Shown: piece by piece, positions 35,913-45,295 of the stretch
Layout of the letters: the number at the start of each line of letters is the position of its first letter
Position numbering within the stretch: the stretch's first letter is position 1
Assembly: GCA_002438785.1 (NCBI GenBank)
Contig: DJQS01000015.1
Coordinates: forward strand, 6,092 to 70,091
From: Caryophanales bacterium UBA6380
Lineage (GTDB): Bacteria > Bacillota_I > Bacilli_A > RFN20 > CAG-826
Length of the DNA: 64,000 nucleotides
Reading direction: 5' to 3'
Translations under genes and position numbers: made by a program
The notes under the pieces: generated by a model
What the model was told of the DNA's origin: nothing
Seen by the model: the letters and a program-made list of their open reading frames with translations, nothing else
Database searches by the model: none

Positions 35913-35958
35913 AATTAATATCAGACAAAAATATATATTTTTTATTTATATATTTGAA

Positions 35959-37512
35959 TCAGTCTTGTACCTCCTCTTTAACATAAGTAAGTTTTTTTAT
36001 TAAAATCATTACTAAATCAGTCTTATTTTTTAAATTTTCTAAATAATTTAATAAATCATTTTTCATACTTGATTTGTTTAATACATCTATATAGTTAAAT
36101 AAGAAAGTCTTATATCTAAATAAATTTTCTTCATCATTTAAATTTAAAAAATAATTAAAACGCTTAAAATTAGCATCTATTTTTTTATCATGTTCATCAA
36201 TTAAAAGGTAGATATTGTCATTTATAATTTTATAGAATTCATTAATTTTTTTCATTTTAAATAAATCAATGACCTTATTAATGAATATTTCTTCATACCT
36301 TAATTCAATATTATCCTTAAGTTTATTAAAAAACTCTTTATTTTCTTTAGATAAAGTACTTTCGTAAGCATTTAAAAATCTTATAATCAAATCCGGATTA
36401 GTAATTTTTGTTTCTAATAAATTAAGTAATTCATCATAATTATTGATATTAATATTATCTGAAATAGATAATAAATCTTCGAGATTTATTAAATTAGTTC
36501 TTTTTATTCTATTAATGTCAAATGAATTAGCTGAGTAATATTCAGTTAAACCATTGTAATCGTCATATAGATAAGCTTTTAACAATTTAGCAATAAAAAT
36601 ATATTCATTCTCATATTTATAAAGATATAAAGTATTCAAACTATACTCATAAATAAAAATGCTCGTCCAAGCATCATCCTCTTCTTTAAAAGAAATTTTA
36701 TTGTAATTTATAGAACTTTGACTTGGTCGAATATTAAAATCTTCGAGTCTTAATTTTTTATTATCAAAATATACATTAAGCAAAATTGTCGAATAATAAA
36801 TTATTGCTTTATAATCTTCATCTTTTAATCTTATTTTTGAATCAATTAATTTTGTAATAACCTCATTTGAAAAATTATAAGCTTTCTCAACTATTCTAAA
36901 ATTTTTGTTAAATAAATTAATAATTATCTTATCAAGATAATTTGCATATTCATGAAATTTTTCTTGAATAACATCATTATTAAATAATTCAGCTTTATAG
37001 ACACGATCAAATATCTTTTCTTTGTATAAATTAAAATTATATCTTTCACCACTTCCTAACTCTAATAAATTACTAACACAAATAATTTTACTTCCTCTTA
37101 ATACTAAATTAGAAATATAGGCTAAAAATTCATCATAATCACTACTAGCATATCTTTCTAAATCATCTAAAATGATTATACATTTTGCTTTTTTATTTTT
37201 TATTTTTAAAACAAATTCTAAATCTTTATCTCCACTAATTTCATTTAATGCATTTATCGCACTAGGAATTAAATTTGTAATTTTTATCTTACTAATTTTA
37301 TTTACTTCACCATATAAAGAAGTATTAATATCATCGACATTTTTCTTTCCAAGCATTGATACATAGTAAATATTAATCTTATCTTTATTTTCTTTAATAA
37401 ATTTATTAATTAAATATGTTTTCCCACTTCCCCATGGTCCATCAATCAATACAACATTGTAATTATTGTTTGATAACTTATTTAGTTCATTTAATATTTC
37501 ATTTGAATTCAT
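35959..37512 (-). CDS. KAP-type P-loop NTPase
   Basis: A 517-residue soluble protein. Walker A is GPWGSGKT at residues 25-32 in VLIDGPWGSGKTYLI, and Walker B is CIIILDDLERY at about 111-121; the DDLER form and the GPWGSGKT form are typical of KAP-family NTPases. The C-terminal 300 residues are helical, Asn/Leu/Lys-rich and without known domains. No membrane segments are seen, unlike classical KAP proteins with a helical insertion. KAP NTPases occur in mobile elements and in several phage-defence contexts, but also elsewhere. It pairs with the unknown gene downstream. The role is open. Confidence 0.75.
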   Translation of the reverse strand: MNSNEILNELNKLSNNNYNVVLIDGPWGSGKTYLINKFIKENKDKINIYYVSMLGKKNVDDINTSLYGEVNKISKIKITNLIPSAINALNEISGDKDLEFVLKIKNKKAKCIIILDDLERYASSDYDEFLAYISNLVLRGSKIICVSNLLELGSGERYNFNLYKEKIFDRVYKAELFNNDVIQEKFHEYANYLDKIIINLFNKNFRIVEKAYNFSNEVITKLIDSKIRLKDEDYKAIIYYSTILLNVYFDNKKLRLEDFNIRPSQSSINYNKISFKEEDDAWTSIFIYEYSLNTLYLYKYENEYIFIAKLLKAYLYDDYNGLTEYYSANSFDINRIKRTNLINLEDLLSISDNININNYDELLNLLETKITNPDLIIRFLNAYESTLSKENKEFFNKLKDNIELRYEEIFINKVIDLFKMKKINEFYKIINDNIYLLIDEHDKKIDANFKRFNYFLNLNDEENLFRYKTFLFNYIDVLNKSSMKNDLLNYLENLKNKTDLVMILIKKLTYVKEEVQD

Positions 37513-37590
37513 TTAATTACCTCATTTAATAAATATATTATATACTTTAAAAAGATATATTAATATTCATTAACTTTTGGGAGGCTCAAT

Positions 37591-37848
37591 ATGTTATTAA
37601 TTACTTTAAAAATTGAAGGGATGCATTGTTCTATGTGCGAATCACATATAAATGATATTATAAGAAAAGTAAATGGAACAAGTAAAATAAAATCAAGCCA
37701 TTTAAGAAATGAATCTAAATTTTTATTAAAAAGTGAAGATTCATTGCAAACAATTATAAATAACATAGAAAAAGAAGGCTATAAAGTTATTTCAATTAAT
37801 AAAGAAAATTATGTTAAAAAAGGATTATTTCCTTTTTTTAAAAAATAA
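37591..37848 (+). CDS. Small heavy-metal-associated (HMA) domain protein
   Basis: An 85-residue protein with one HMA ferredoxin-like fold. The metal site is GMHCSMC, with cysteines at 13 and 16, at the usual place after the first beta strand, and the closing GYKVISI strand is seen. It ends in a basic tail VKKGLFPFFKK typical of a small HMA group in gut Firmicutes. It probably binds copper or a similar metal as a chaperone; no copper ATPase is in the window. A GGGAGG ribosome-binding site precedes the ATG. It is divergent from the KAP gene and convergent with uvrB, 3 bases from its stop. An overlapping frame on the other strand (37560-37766) was judged spurious. Confidence 0.85.
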   Translation: MLLITLKIEGMHCSMCESHINDIIRKVNGTSKIKSSHLRNESKFLLKSEDSLQTIINNIEKEGYKVISINKENYVKKGLFPFFKK

Positions 37849-37851
37849 ACA

Positions 37852-39822
37852 TTAGTTTTTACTTGCTTTTAATTCAAACAATATATCACGAAGTTTTATT
37901 GCTTTTTCGAAATCGAAATCTTTTGCTGCTTGTTTCATTTCTTTTTCAACTTGTTTTATTTTACGATCTAACTCCGATTTTGTCATTTTACCTTTTATTT
38001 CAATTTCACTAGCCTCTTCAATATTGTGTAATGGTGGTTTTATTTCTTTAACAATTGTTGTAGGAACTATTCCATATTCCATATTATAGTTGTTTTGAAT
38101 TTCTCTTCTTCTATTAGTTTCATCGATACAAATTTTCATTGAATCAGTAATTTTATCAGCATACATTATTGCAGTTCCATCTTTATTTCGTGCTGCTCTA
38201 CCAACAACTTGAATTAAACTTCTTGAACTTCTTAAAAATCCTTCTTTATCAGCATCTAAAATAGCAATTAGGCTCACTTCTGGAATATCTAAACCTTCTC
38301 TAAGTAAGTTAATTCCAACTAAAACATCGTACTTTCCTTTTCTTAGTTGGTATATAATCTCACTTCTTTCTAGTGTTTTACATTCATTATGCAAATAAAC
38401 TGTTTTAATACCATGATCTTTTAAATAAGATGTTAAATCTTCAGCCATTTTGATTGTTAAAGTAACAACCATGACTCTTTCATGTAATGTAATTCTTTTA
38501 TTTATTTCGCCTATTAAATCATCTATTTGTCCTAAGGAAGGCCTAACTTCAATTTTTGGATCTAATAAACCAGTTGGTCTTATAATTTGTTCAATAAATT
38601 CACCGTTAGTTTTACTTAATTCGTAATCACCAGGCGTGGCACTTGTGCAAATAACTTGATTAATTTCATTTTCAAACTCATTAAAATTTAATGGTCTATT
38701 ATCTAAAGCACTTGGTAACCTAAATCCAAATTCTACTAATGTAGTTTTTCTAGAACGGTCTCCATTATACATCCCTTTTATTTGAGGAAATGTTGCATGA
38801 GATTCATCGACAATCAATAAATAATCTCTTGGAAAATAATCCATTAGGCAAAAAGGCTTTTGACCTGGTTGTCTTTGATCAATATGTCTTGCATAATTTT
38901 CAATTCCAGGGCACATTCCAAATTCAGTCAATGTCTCACAATCTTGATTTGTTCTAAATTCTAATCGTTCTGCCTCAAGTAATTTCCCTTCTTTTTTAAA
39001 ATAATCCAAACGTTCTTTCAATTCTTCTTTAATAGATTTTACTGCTTCTAAGATACGCTCATGAGTTGAAGCATGGTCATAAGCAGGAAATAAATTATAA
39101 GTATGATATTTTTCAAGGACTTCACCAGTTAAAAAATCACACTTAAAAATATTTTCAATTGTATCTCCAAAGAAATCTAAACGTATATAATAATCGCTAC
39201 TTTGAATTGGCATAATGTCAATTATGTCGCCATGTACTCTAAATTTTCCTGGACCAAAATCAATATTATTTCGTTTGTATTGAGAATTTATTAATTTTTT
39301 AAATAATTCATTACGATCATAATCTTCATTAATGCGAACTTCAAAAATAAGTTTTTTATATTCATTAGGATCTGTTAAACCATAAATAGATGCAACACTA
39401 CCAACAATAATGGTATCTCTATGCTCAAGAACACTGTTTATAGCGCTTGTTCTCATCATTTCAATTTCATCATTCATAAGTGCTGTTTTATCTATATAAG
39501 TATCTGTTGATGGGATATAAGCTTCAGGTTGATAAAAATCAAAATTTGAAACAAAATATTCTACACGATTATTGGGAAATAAATCCTTCATTTCACTATA
39601 GAGTTGCCCAGCTAATGTCTTATTATGAACTAAGATTAGTGTGGGTTTATTTACTTTCGCAATCACATTTGCCATTGTAAAAGTCTTTCCAGTTCCAGTA
39701 GCACCCTTAAGAACTTGAAACTTTTTCCCTTCATTCAATCCTTCTACTAAAGAATCTATCGCACTAGGCTGGTCACCAGTTGGCTTAAACGAACTGACTA
39801 ATTCAAAATTTTTATAAATCAT
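37852..39822 (-). CDS. uvrB: Excinuclease ABC subunit B
   Basis: A 656-residue DNA damage-verification helicase of nucleotide excision repair. Walker A is GATGTGKTFT near residue 40, the beta-hairpin region YYQPEAYIP..DTYIDK follows, and helicase motifs include DESHAT and VGRAARN. The C-terminal UVR domain (VEKEMKQAAKDFDFEKAIKLRD) binds UvrC. Length matches the family. It is the last gene of secA-prfB-yitT-uvrB and overlaps yitT by 11 bases; uvrA and uvrC are not in the window. Confidence 0.98.
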   Translation of the reverse strand: MIYKNFELVSSFKPTGDQPSAIDSLVEGLNEGKKFQVLKGATGTGKTFTMANVIAKVNKPTLILVHNKTLAGQLYSEMKDLFPNNRVEYFVSNFDFYQPEAYIPSTDTYIDKTALMNDEIEMMRTSAINSVLEHRDTIIVGSVASIYGLTDPNEYKKLIFEVRINEDYDRNELFKKLINSQYKRNNIDFGPGKFRVHGDIIDIMPIQSSDYYIRLDFFGDTIENIFKCDFLTGEVLEKYHTYNLFPAYDHASTHERILEAVKSIKEELKERLDYFKKEGKLLEAERLEFRTNQDCETLTEFGMCPGIENYARHIDQRQPGQKPFCLMDYFPRDYLLIVDESHATFPQIKGMYNGDRSRKTTLVEFGFRLPSALDNRPLNFNEFENEINQVICTSATPGDYELSKTNGEFIEQIIRPTGLLDPKIEVRPSLGQIDDLIGEINKRITLHERVMVVTLTIKMAEDLTSYLKDHGIKTVYLHNECKTLERSEIIYQLRKGKYDVLVGINLLREGLDIPEVSLIAILDADKEGFLRSSRSLIQVVGRAARNKDGTAIMYADKITDSMKICIDETNRRREIQNNYNMEYGIVPTTIVKEIKPPLHNIEEASEIEIKGKMTKSELDRKIKQVEKEMKQAAKDFDFEKAIKLRDILFELKASKN

Positions 39823-40837
39823 GATTTTTCTTCTTTTTAATGGCTTTCTGCATAGTTTTTATCAAATTTTCACTACTTGGAGCAATTCTACTAAAACCAA
39901 GTCCTCCAACAAGCATTGTTTGATAAAAAGTACAAAATGCATTCGGGTCTATATGCGCAATAGCATCTTTAACTTTTGAATATTCTCTTCGATTAAAGGT
40001 AATCCTTATCATAACTTTATTTTCTTTAGTATAACCACCAACTATATTAAAAATAGTCGCTGTTCGATCTAACTCTTTTATACTGTATTCACAAATGTCC
40101 TCATATTTATCAGAAATTATATCGACATTATAAGCACCGAGGCGGGTCGTGTAGATTGTTTCAACAACAAAGCTGCAAACAGCTGCACTTATAATCCCAA
40201 CAAGAGATGCTAAAAAACCAAACGAATTATGATATATTAAATCAATAATAATTCCAATAGAAATAATTAATGCATCAATTGTAAAAAATAAAGTAGATTG
40301 TTTAATTCCAGTAAATTTATTAATTACAAAGCTTAATATATCAACTCCGCCAGTAGAACCACCGCCAACAAATGTTAATGCACAGCCTAATCCTGATAGT
40401 CCACCACCGATAATTCCACAAATTAATAAAAGTCCGTCATTTATATCCTTACCATCAGGAAGAATAATCAATCCATTATTATCAAGGGTTGCGCCACTTA
40501 TTAGTAAATCAATAATATTTTCGCCAAACCCAGATCTTAAAATAAATGATAAAATTAATGGATATAGTATAGTAGACAATAAAGTTGTTAATGAAAATTT
40601 TAAGCCAAGAAAAATTAAACCGACAAAAAACAAACTCCAAGTAACAATATAGGCAGTTATATCAACAGGTAAAAAAGAGCTAAACAAAATACCAATGCCT
40701 GTTACACCACCAGTAATAATTGAAAATGGTACTAAAAAAATGCCACTTCCAAAGCTTAATATTAATGTGCCTAAAATTACCAAAAATAATTTCCACAAAT
40801 TATGTAAAATATCTTTTTTTGTTAAATTTTTAAGCAC
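39812..40837 (-). CDS. YitT family membrane protein
   Basis: A 341-residue membrane protein with five to six hydrophobic segments in the first 220 residues and a C-terminal soluble DUF2179 domain (about 240-320). Family runs are [32 protein letters not shown] and [15 protein letters not shown]. The function of YitT proteins is not known. It overlaps prfB upstream by 8 bases and uvrB downstream by 11, so it is translationally coupled in the secA operon. Confidence 0.9.
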   Translation of the reverse strand: MLKNLTKKDILHNLWKLFLVILGTLILSFGSGIFLVPFSIITGGVTGIGILFSSFLPVDITAYIVTWSLFFVGLIFLGLKFSLTTLLSTILYPLILSFILRSGFGENIIDLLISGATLDNNGLIILPDGKDINDGLLLICGIIGGGLSGLGCALTFVGGGSTGGVDILSFVINKFTGIKQSTLFFTIDALIISIGIIIDLIYHNSFGFLASLVGIISAAVCSFVVETIYTTRLGAYNVDIISDKYEDICEYSIKELDRTATIFNIVGGYTKENKVMIRITFNRREYSKVKDAIAHIDPNAFCTFYQTMLVGGLGFSRIAPSSENLIKTMQKAIKKKKNHDL

Positions 40838-41940
40838 TCTTTTTAGCCTCCATTTCTAAATAACTGTTTATAAATCCATCTAAATCTCCATCCATTACAT
40901 CATTAACTTGTGTATTTTCATAATTAGTTCGATTGTCTTTTACTAGCGTATACGGACAGAATATATAGGATCTAATTTGAGAACCCCACTCAATATTTTT
41001 TTGCTCTCCAACAATTCCTTTCATCATTGCTTGTTTTTTTTCTATTTCTTTTTGATAAAGCTGAGATTTTAGCATATTCATCGCAATTTCTTTGTTTTTT
41101 AATTGGGTTCTTTCAACTTGGCAAGAAACCACAATTCCAGTAGGTATATGAGTTATTCTAACAGCAGTTTCAACTTTATTAACGTTTTGACCACCAGCAC
41201 CACCACTACGATATGTATCAATTTTTAAATCACTATCTTTAATATCAACCTTAACATCATTATCAAATTTTGGTACAACATTAACACTAGCAAACGATGT
41301 ATGTCTTCTTTTATTAGCATCAAAAGGAGATATACGAACTAATCGATGAACGCCTTTTTCACCTTTTAACATTCCATAGACAAATTTTCCTTCAATTAAC
41401 ATTGTTACAGACTTAACGCCAGCCTCTTCACCAGGTAAAAAATCAAGAATTTTGTACTTAAAATTATGCCTATCACAAAAACGTTCGTACATCCTCAATA
41501 ACATATTAGCCCAATCACAAGCTTCTGTCCCTCCAGCACCAGGATGTATTTCTAAAATAGCATTTAAATTATCAAATTCTCCACTAAATAGAACAATTTT
41601 TCTTAATTCTTTCAAATCTAAAATATAATCTTTATACGATTGTTCTACTAAATCAATCATTTCTAAATCTGACGGACTTAATTCTAAAACTAAATTTGAT
41701 AAATCCAAAAATTCAGAATTAACTTTATTAAATAATTCAATTTTATATTGACATTCATTTTTTTTATCAATAATGCTAGATGCCTCTCTTTGATTAGACC
41801 AAAAATCATCGTTAGAAGATTCATTATCTATTTTTTCAATTTCTTCTTTTAAGTGTGCGATGTCAAAGAGAATCACTGAGCTTTTTAATTTGCTCAAGTG
41901 CCTCATTAACATTATTTTTTAATAAATATAAATCGATCAT
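40830..41940 (-). CDS. prfB: Peptide chain release factor 2 with programmed +1 frameshift
   Basis: RF2, which releases peptides at UAA and UGA. The real start is the ATG at 41940: 25 codons ([20 protein letters not shown] then LSDSL) are followed by an in-frame TGA at 41865-41863 in the context CTT-TGA-C. A +1 shift that skips base 41865 resumes at GAC and gives a product of about 369 residues, close to E. coli RF2 (365). CTTTGAC is the classic RF2 autoregulatory site: low RF2 allows the shift. No strong internal Shine-Dalgarno precedes the slip site, unlike E. coli. The GGQ motif ([10 protein letters not shown]) is present. The start lies 2 bases after the secA stop. An annotation beginning at 41912 would miss this. 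Confidence 0.95.
41863..41868 (-). promoter_or_regulatory. RF2 programmed frameshift site
   Basis: CTT-TGA on the minus strand followed by C, the canonical slippery codon and stop. Reading continues in the +1 frame at GAC (41864-41862). Confidence 0.95.
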
Positions 41941-41942
41941 AA

Positions 41943-44546
41943 TTAATTTGTATGAATATCCTCATGTTTATACTCTGGAGCAGCAACTTTATCTTTATCA
42001 ATATGAGAAATATTAAGATTTGGATCATCAGTAACTTCTTCGACCTTTTTTTCTTCTTCAATATCTGAATTTTTATTTGTTAATTGATTATTTGTATCTA
42101 TAGAAGGTTTAGCCTCAACTGTAAACGCATTTTCCTTTTTATCCTCAACCTTAGGAGCTATTTTAACATTTAATAAATTTAAAACGACTTCTAAAGATAT
42201 AGTTTCTAACATTTCTCTAAACATATCCCAACCTTCATTAACATAATCTTGCAAAGGATTTGTTTGGGCATAACTTCTTAAAGAAACAGACTCTCTAAAT
42301 CTAGTCATATTATCGATTTGCTGTGTCCAATTTTTATCAATGATTCTTAAAATCATATTTCTTTCGACTTTTTCAGCAATTTCAGGATCCCATTCTTTTT
42401 TCTTTTGTGAATAATAATCAAGTAAAACCTCTGATAAATCCTCAGCAATTTCATCTGGAATAGTTTCTTCATAAACAGCTGCTTTAATTATTCCATCAGG
42501 CAAAAATTGAGGAACTAAAATATTAACTAATTTTTCTCCACTAATTAATTTTTCATCACTATTTTCGTTAATTGCTCTTTTTGCAATAGCTTTACCACAA
42601 TCATTAAATGTATCGAGTAATAAATCATGTATATTATCAGCGTATAAAATTTCATCACGTTTTGAATACATAATTTGTCTTTGCTTTGATAAAACATCAT
42701 CGTAATCAAGTAAATTTTTACGTATATCAAAATTTTGACCTTCAATACGTTTTTGTGCACTAGTAATTGCAGCAGTTAACATTTTAGATTCAATTGGTTT
42801 TCCATCATCGCTAGCTTCGAAAATTTTTCTTAATCTGTCGCTTGCAAATCTAACCATTAAATCATCTTCTAAAGAAACATAAAATCTTGAAAATCCAGGA
42901 TCACCTTGTCTACCGCTACGACCTCTCAATTGGTTGTCAATACGACGAGATTCATGTCTTTCAAGTCCGAAAACACATAATCCTCCAAGCTTTCTAGTTT
43001 CTGCAGTTAATTTAATATCAGTACCACGACCAGCCATGTTTGTAGCAAGAGTGATTTGGCCAAGTTCGCCAGCATGAGCAACAATTTCAGCTTCACGTGC
43101 GTGATTCTTCGCGTTTAACATTTCATATTTAAGACCTTCTTTATCTAAATATTTAGCGACTTCTTCACTTGCTTCAACACTTGGAGTTCCTATTAAAACA
43201 GGTTGTCCTTTTTCATGTCTTTCCTTAACCTCATTCACTAAAGCAAGAATTTTATCTTTCTTATGTAAAAAGACATAGTCAGTAGCATCAATTCTTTGAA
43301 TTGGTCGATTTGTCGGAATGACTACAACTTTCATATTATATATTTTTCTAAATTCTTCTTCTTCAGTTTTAGCTGTACCAGTCATACCACCAATCTTTTT
43401 AAATAATCTAAAAAAGTTTTGATAAGTAATTGTTGCTAAAGTAACGGTTTCTTCTTTAATTTTTACGCCTTCTTTAGCTTGAATAGCTTGTTGTAAGCCA
43501 TCGCTATATTCACGACCTTTTAAAACACGTCCTGTAAATTGATCAATAAGTTGAATTTCGCGATCAGCATCAACTAAATATTCAACGTCTCGTGTCATTA
43601 TATAATTAGCTTTTAATGCTTGGTGAATTCTATGTACTAAATCTGCATATTGTGGTTCATATAAATTTTTAATTCCAAACATTCTATCAGCTTTATTATT
43701 ACCAGATTCAGTTAGATTAACAGATTTAGTTTTTACATCTATTTCAAAATCTCCATCTGGTACATAATCAGGGTGCTTTCTTTTATATTCTTCATCAACA
43801 GGTGTACTTTTTTTAAGCATTTTAACAAATCGATCAGCGACAGTATATTGTGAAGCACTTGCCTTAGCACCACCTGAAATGATAAGAGGTGTCCTACTCT
43901 CATCAATTAAAATACTATCTGCTTCATCAATAACAGCATAATTCAAACCACGTAATACACGTTGTTCAACACTTGGGGCCATATTATCCCTAAGATAATC
44001 AAAGCCTAACTCGCTATTTATTGTATAAGTGATGTCACAAAGATGAGCAGCTTTTTTTTCTGATGTAGTTAAACTATGTAAATTGACACCAACAGTTAAG
44101 CCTAGAAAACGATAAATTTGACCCATCCACTCAGCATCACGAGTTGCTAAATATTCATTAACAGTAACAACATGAACACCTTTGCCACTTAGAGCATTAA
44201 GATAAACGGCCATCGTTGCTGTTAAGGTCTTACCTTCACCAGTTTTCATTTCGGCTATATCGCCATCATTTAAAACTAATGCTCCAATAATTTGTACTTT
44301 ATAAGGAAATTGACCTAAAACTCTTTTTGCGGTTTCTCTAGCAACAGCAAAAGCTTCATACTTTATATCCTCAAGTGTTTTGCCTTCACTTAATAGTTTT
44401 TTAAAATAAGGAGTTTTAGCACGGAGTTCTTCATCAGTAAGTTTGCTCATTTCTCCCTCTAAAGCAATTACTTTATCAGCTTGTTTACTATATTTTTTAA
44501 GTATTCTTTGGTCTATTCTAAATATTTTTTCAATTATATTGCTCAT
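41943..44546 (-). CDS. secA: Preprotein translocase ATPase SecA
   Basis: An 867-residue motor that drives proteins through SecYEG. Walker A is MKTGEGKTLTATM, the DEAD-type box is VIDEADSILIDESRTPLIISG, and the second motor domain has LATNMAGRGTDIKL and LRGRSGRQGDPG. The C-terminus is a Lys/Glu-rich tail and lacks the CxCxnCH/C zinc motif that binds SecB. The chosen ATG at 44546 has an AGGAG ribosome-binding site and gives the standard start MSNIIEKIF; the frame is open further upstream. It heads the secA-prfB-yitT-uvrB run; secA-prfB is a classic Firmicute pair. Confidence 0.97.
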   Translation of the reverse strand: MSNIIEKIFRIDQRILKKYSKQADKVIALEGEMSKLTDEELRAKTPYFKKLLSEGKTLEDIKYEAFAVARETAKRVLGQFPYKVQIIGALVLNDGDIAEMKTGEGKTLTATMAVYLNALSGKGVHVVTVNEYLATRDAEWMGQIYRFLGLTVGVNLHSLTTSEKKAAHLCDITYTINSELGFDYLRDNMAPSVEQRVLRGLNYAVIDEADSILIDESRTPLIISGGAKASASQYTVADRFVKMLKKSTPVDEEYKRKHPDYVPDGDFEIDVKTKSVNLTESGNNKADRMFGIKNLYEPQYADLVHRIHQALKANYIMTRDVEYLVDADREIQLIDQFTGRVLKGREYSDGLQQAIQAKEGVKIKEETVTLATITYQNFFRLFKKIGGMTGTAKTEEEEFRKIYNMKVVVIPTNRPIQRIDATDYVFLHKKDKILALVNEVKERHEKGQPVLIGTPSVEASEEVAKYLDKEGLKYEMLNAKNHAREAEIVAHAGELGQITLATNMAGRGTDIKLTAETRKLGGLCVFGLERHESRRIDNQLRGRSGRQGDPGFSRFYVSLEDDLMVRFASDRLRKIFEASDDGKPIESKMLTAAITSAQKRIEGQNFDIRKNLLDYDDVLSKQRQIMYSKRDEILYADNIHDLLLDTFNDCGKAIAKRAINENSDEKLISGEKLVNILVPQFLPDGIIKAAVYEETIPDEIAEDLSEVLLDYYSQKKKEWDPEIAEKVERNMILRIIDKNWTQQIDNMTRFRESVSLRSYAQTNPLQDYVNEGWDMFREMLETISLEVVLNLLNVKIAPKVEDKKENAFTVEAKPSIDTNNQLTNKNSDIEEEKKVEEVTDDPNLNISHIDKDKVAAPEYKHEDIHTN

Positions 44547-44578
44547 AATTACTCCTAAAATGCTTTTATATTCTACCA

Positions 44579-44596
44579 TTAATACTAAAGTATTAA
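44579..44596. repeat. Inverted repeat between comFC and secA
   Basis: TTAATACT-AA-AGTATTAA, a perfect 8-base repeat about 35 bases upstream of the secA ATG. It overlaps the region where a secA -35 box would lie (TAGAAT or ATATAA follow as -10 candidates). It could be a weak comFC terminator or a regulator site. Confidence 0.35.
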
Positions 44597-44632
44597 AAAC
44601 AATTTTTTAAATTTTAATAATGCATATATCAT

Positions 44633-45295
44633 TTAGTCAATTATTTTATAGTTCTTATTGATTTTTTCTCGTTCTTCTTTTGTAAAATTTCTCTTTGCAA
44701 CAACTAAAATCTTAATATTTTTAGGCCGTTTTTTAATTAGCAAATCAATACAAGCTTTTAAAGTAGATCCAGTTGTTAAGATGTCATCTACCAAAAGTAT
44801 TTTTTTATTTTCAAAATTATAGTTTGTTTGCAATTCTATGATATTTTTAACTTTTTCTCTTTCTTTAAAATTAGACAAGTGCTGATAAACATCTTTTGTT
44901 TTAATAAGACAATCAACGATTTCTAATTTTAAAAAAGAAAACATTTCAATAACATGATTATAACCTCTTTTTTCATTATTATCTTTAAATGAAGGTGCAG
45001 GAACTATAACATAATTTTTATATAAAATTCTTAACTCATTTTTAAATGGAGCAATAAAAATATTATTTAATTCATAATCCCCACACCCTTTAAACTCGAA
45101 AATTTTTTCTTTAATAAGTCCGTCATAATTATAAATCGCTAAAGCATCATAGTCATAAAATTTGAATATCTTAAATTGTTGATTAAGTTTTTTAAGACAT
45201 GATGAGCATACCATTAAATCTTGATTTAAAAAATTATGACAACTATTAAAAGAAATTTCATTAAAGCAAATTTTGCAGATGCGTATTGGCTTCAT
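44633..45295 (-). CDS. comFC: Competence protein ComFC (phosphoribosyltransferase-like)
   Basis: A protein of about 220 residues. The N-terminal zinc ribbon has CKIC (after RI) and CSSC pairs, and the C-terminal phosphoribosyltransferase fold has the PRPP loop VDDILTTGSTLKACI with KTKDVYQHLSNFKEREKV before it, as in ComFC/GntX. It acts in DNA uptake during transformation. The start was set at 45295, just before MKPIRICKIC; this overlaps the 3' end of comFA by 35 bases, so translation is coupled. The comFB gene found between them in B. subtilis is absent. Confidence 0.9.
   Translation of the reverse strand: MKPIRICKICFNEISFNSCHNFLNQDLMVCSSCLKKLNQQFKIFKFYDYDALAIYNYDGLIKEKIFEFKGCGDYELNNIFIAPFKNELRILYKNYVIVPAPSFKDNNEKRGYNHVIEMFSFLKLEIVDCLIKTKDVYQHLSNFKEREKVKNIIELQTNYNFENKKILLVDDILTTGSTLKACIDLLIKKRPKNIKILVVAKRNFTKEEREKINKNYKIID

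Noticed and set aside
37560..37766. 68-codon frame on the minus strand over the HMA gene
   Set aside because: It is the complement of a clear HMA protein with CxxC motif and ribosome-binding site, and has neither itself.
42545..42760. 71-codon frame inside secA on the same strand
   Set aside because: Out-of-frame shadow of a well-conserved SecA region.
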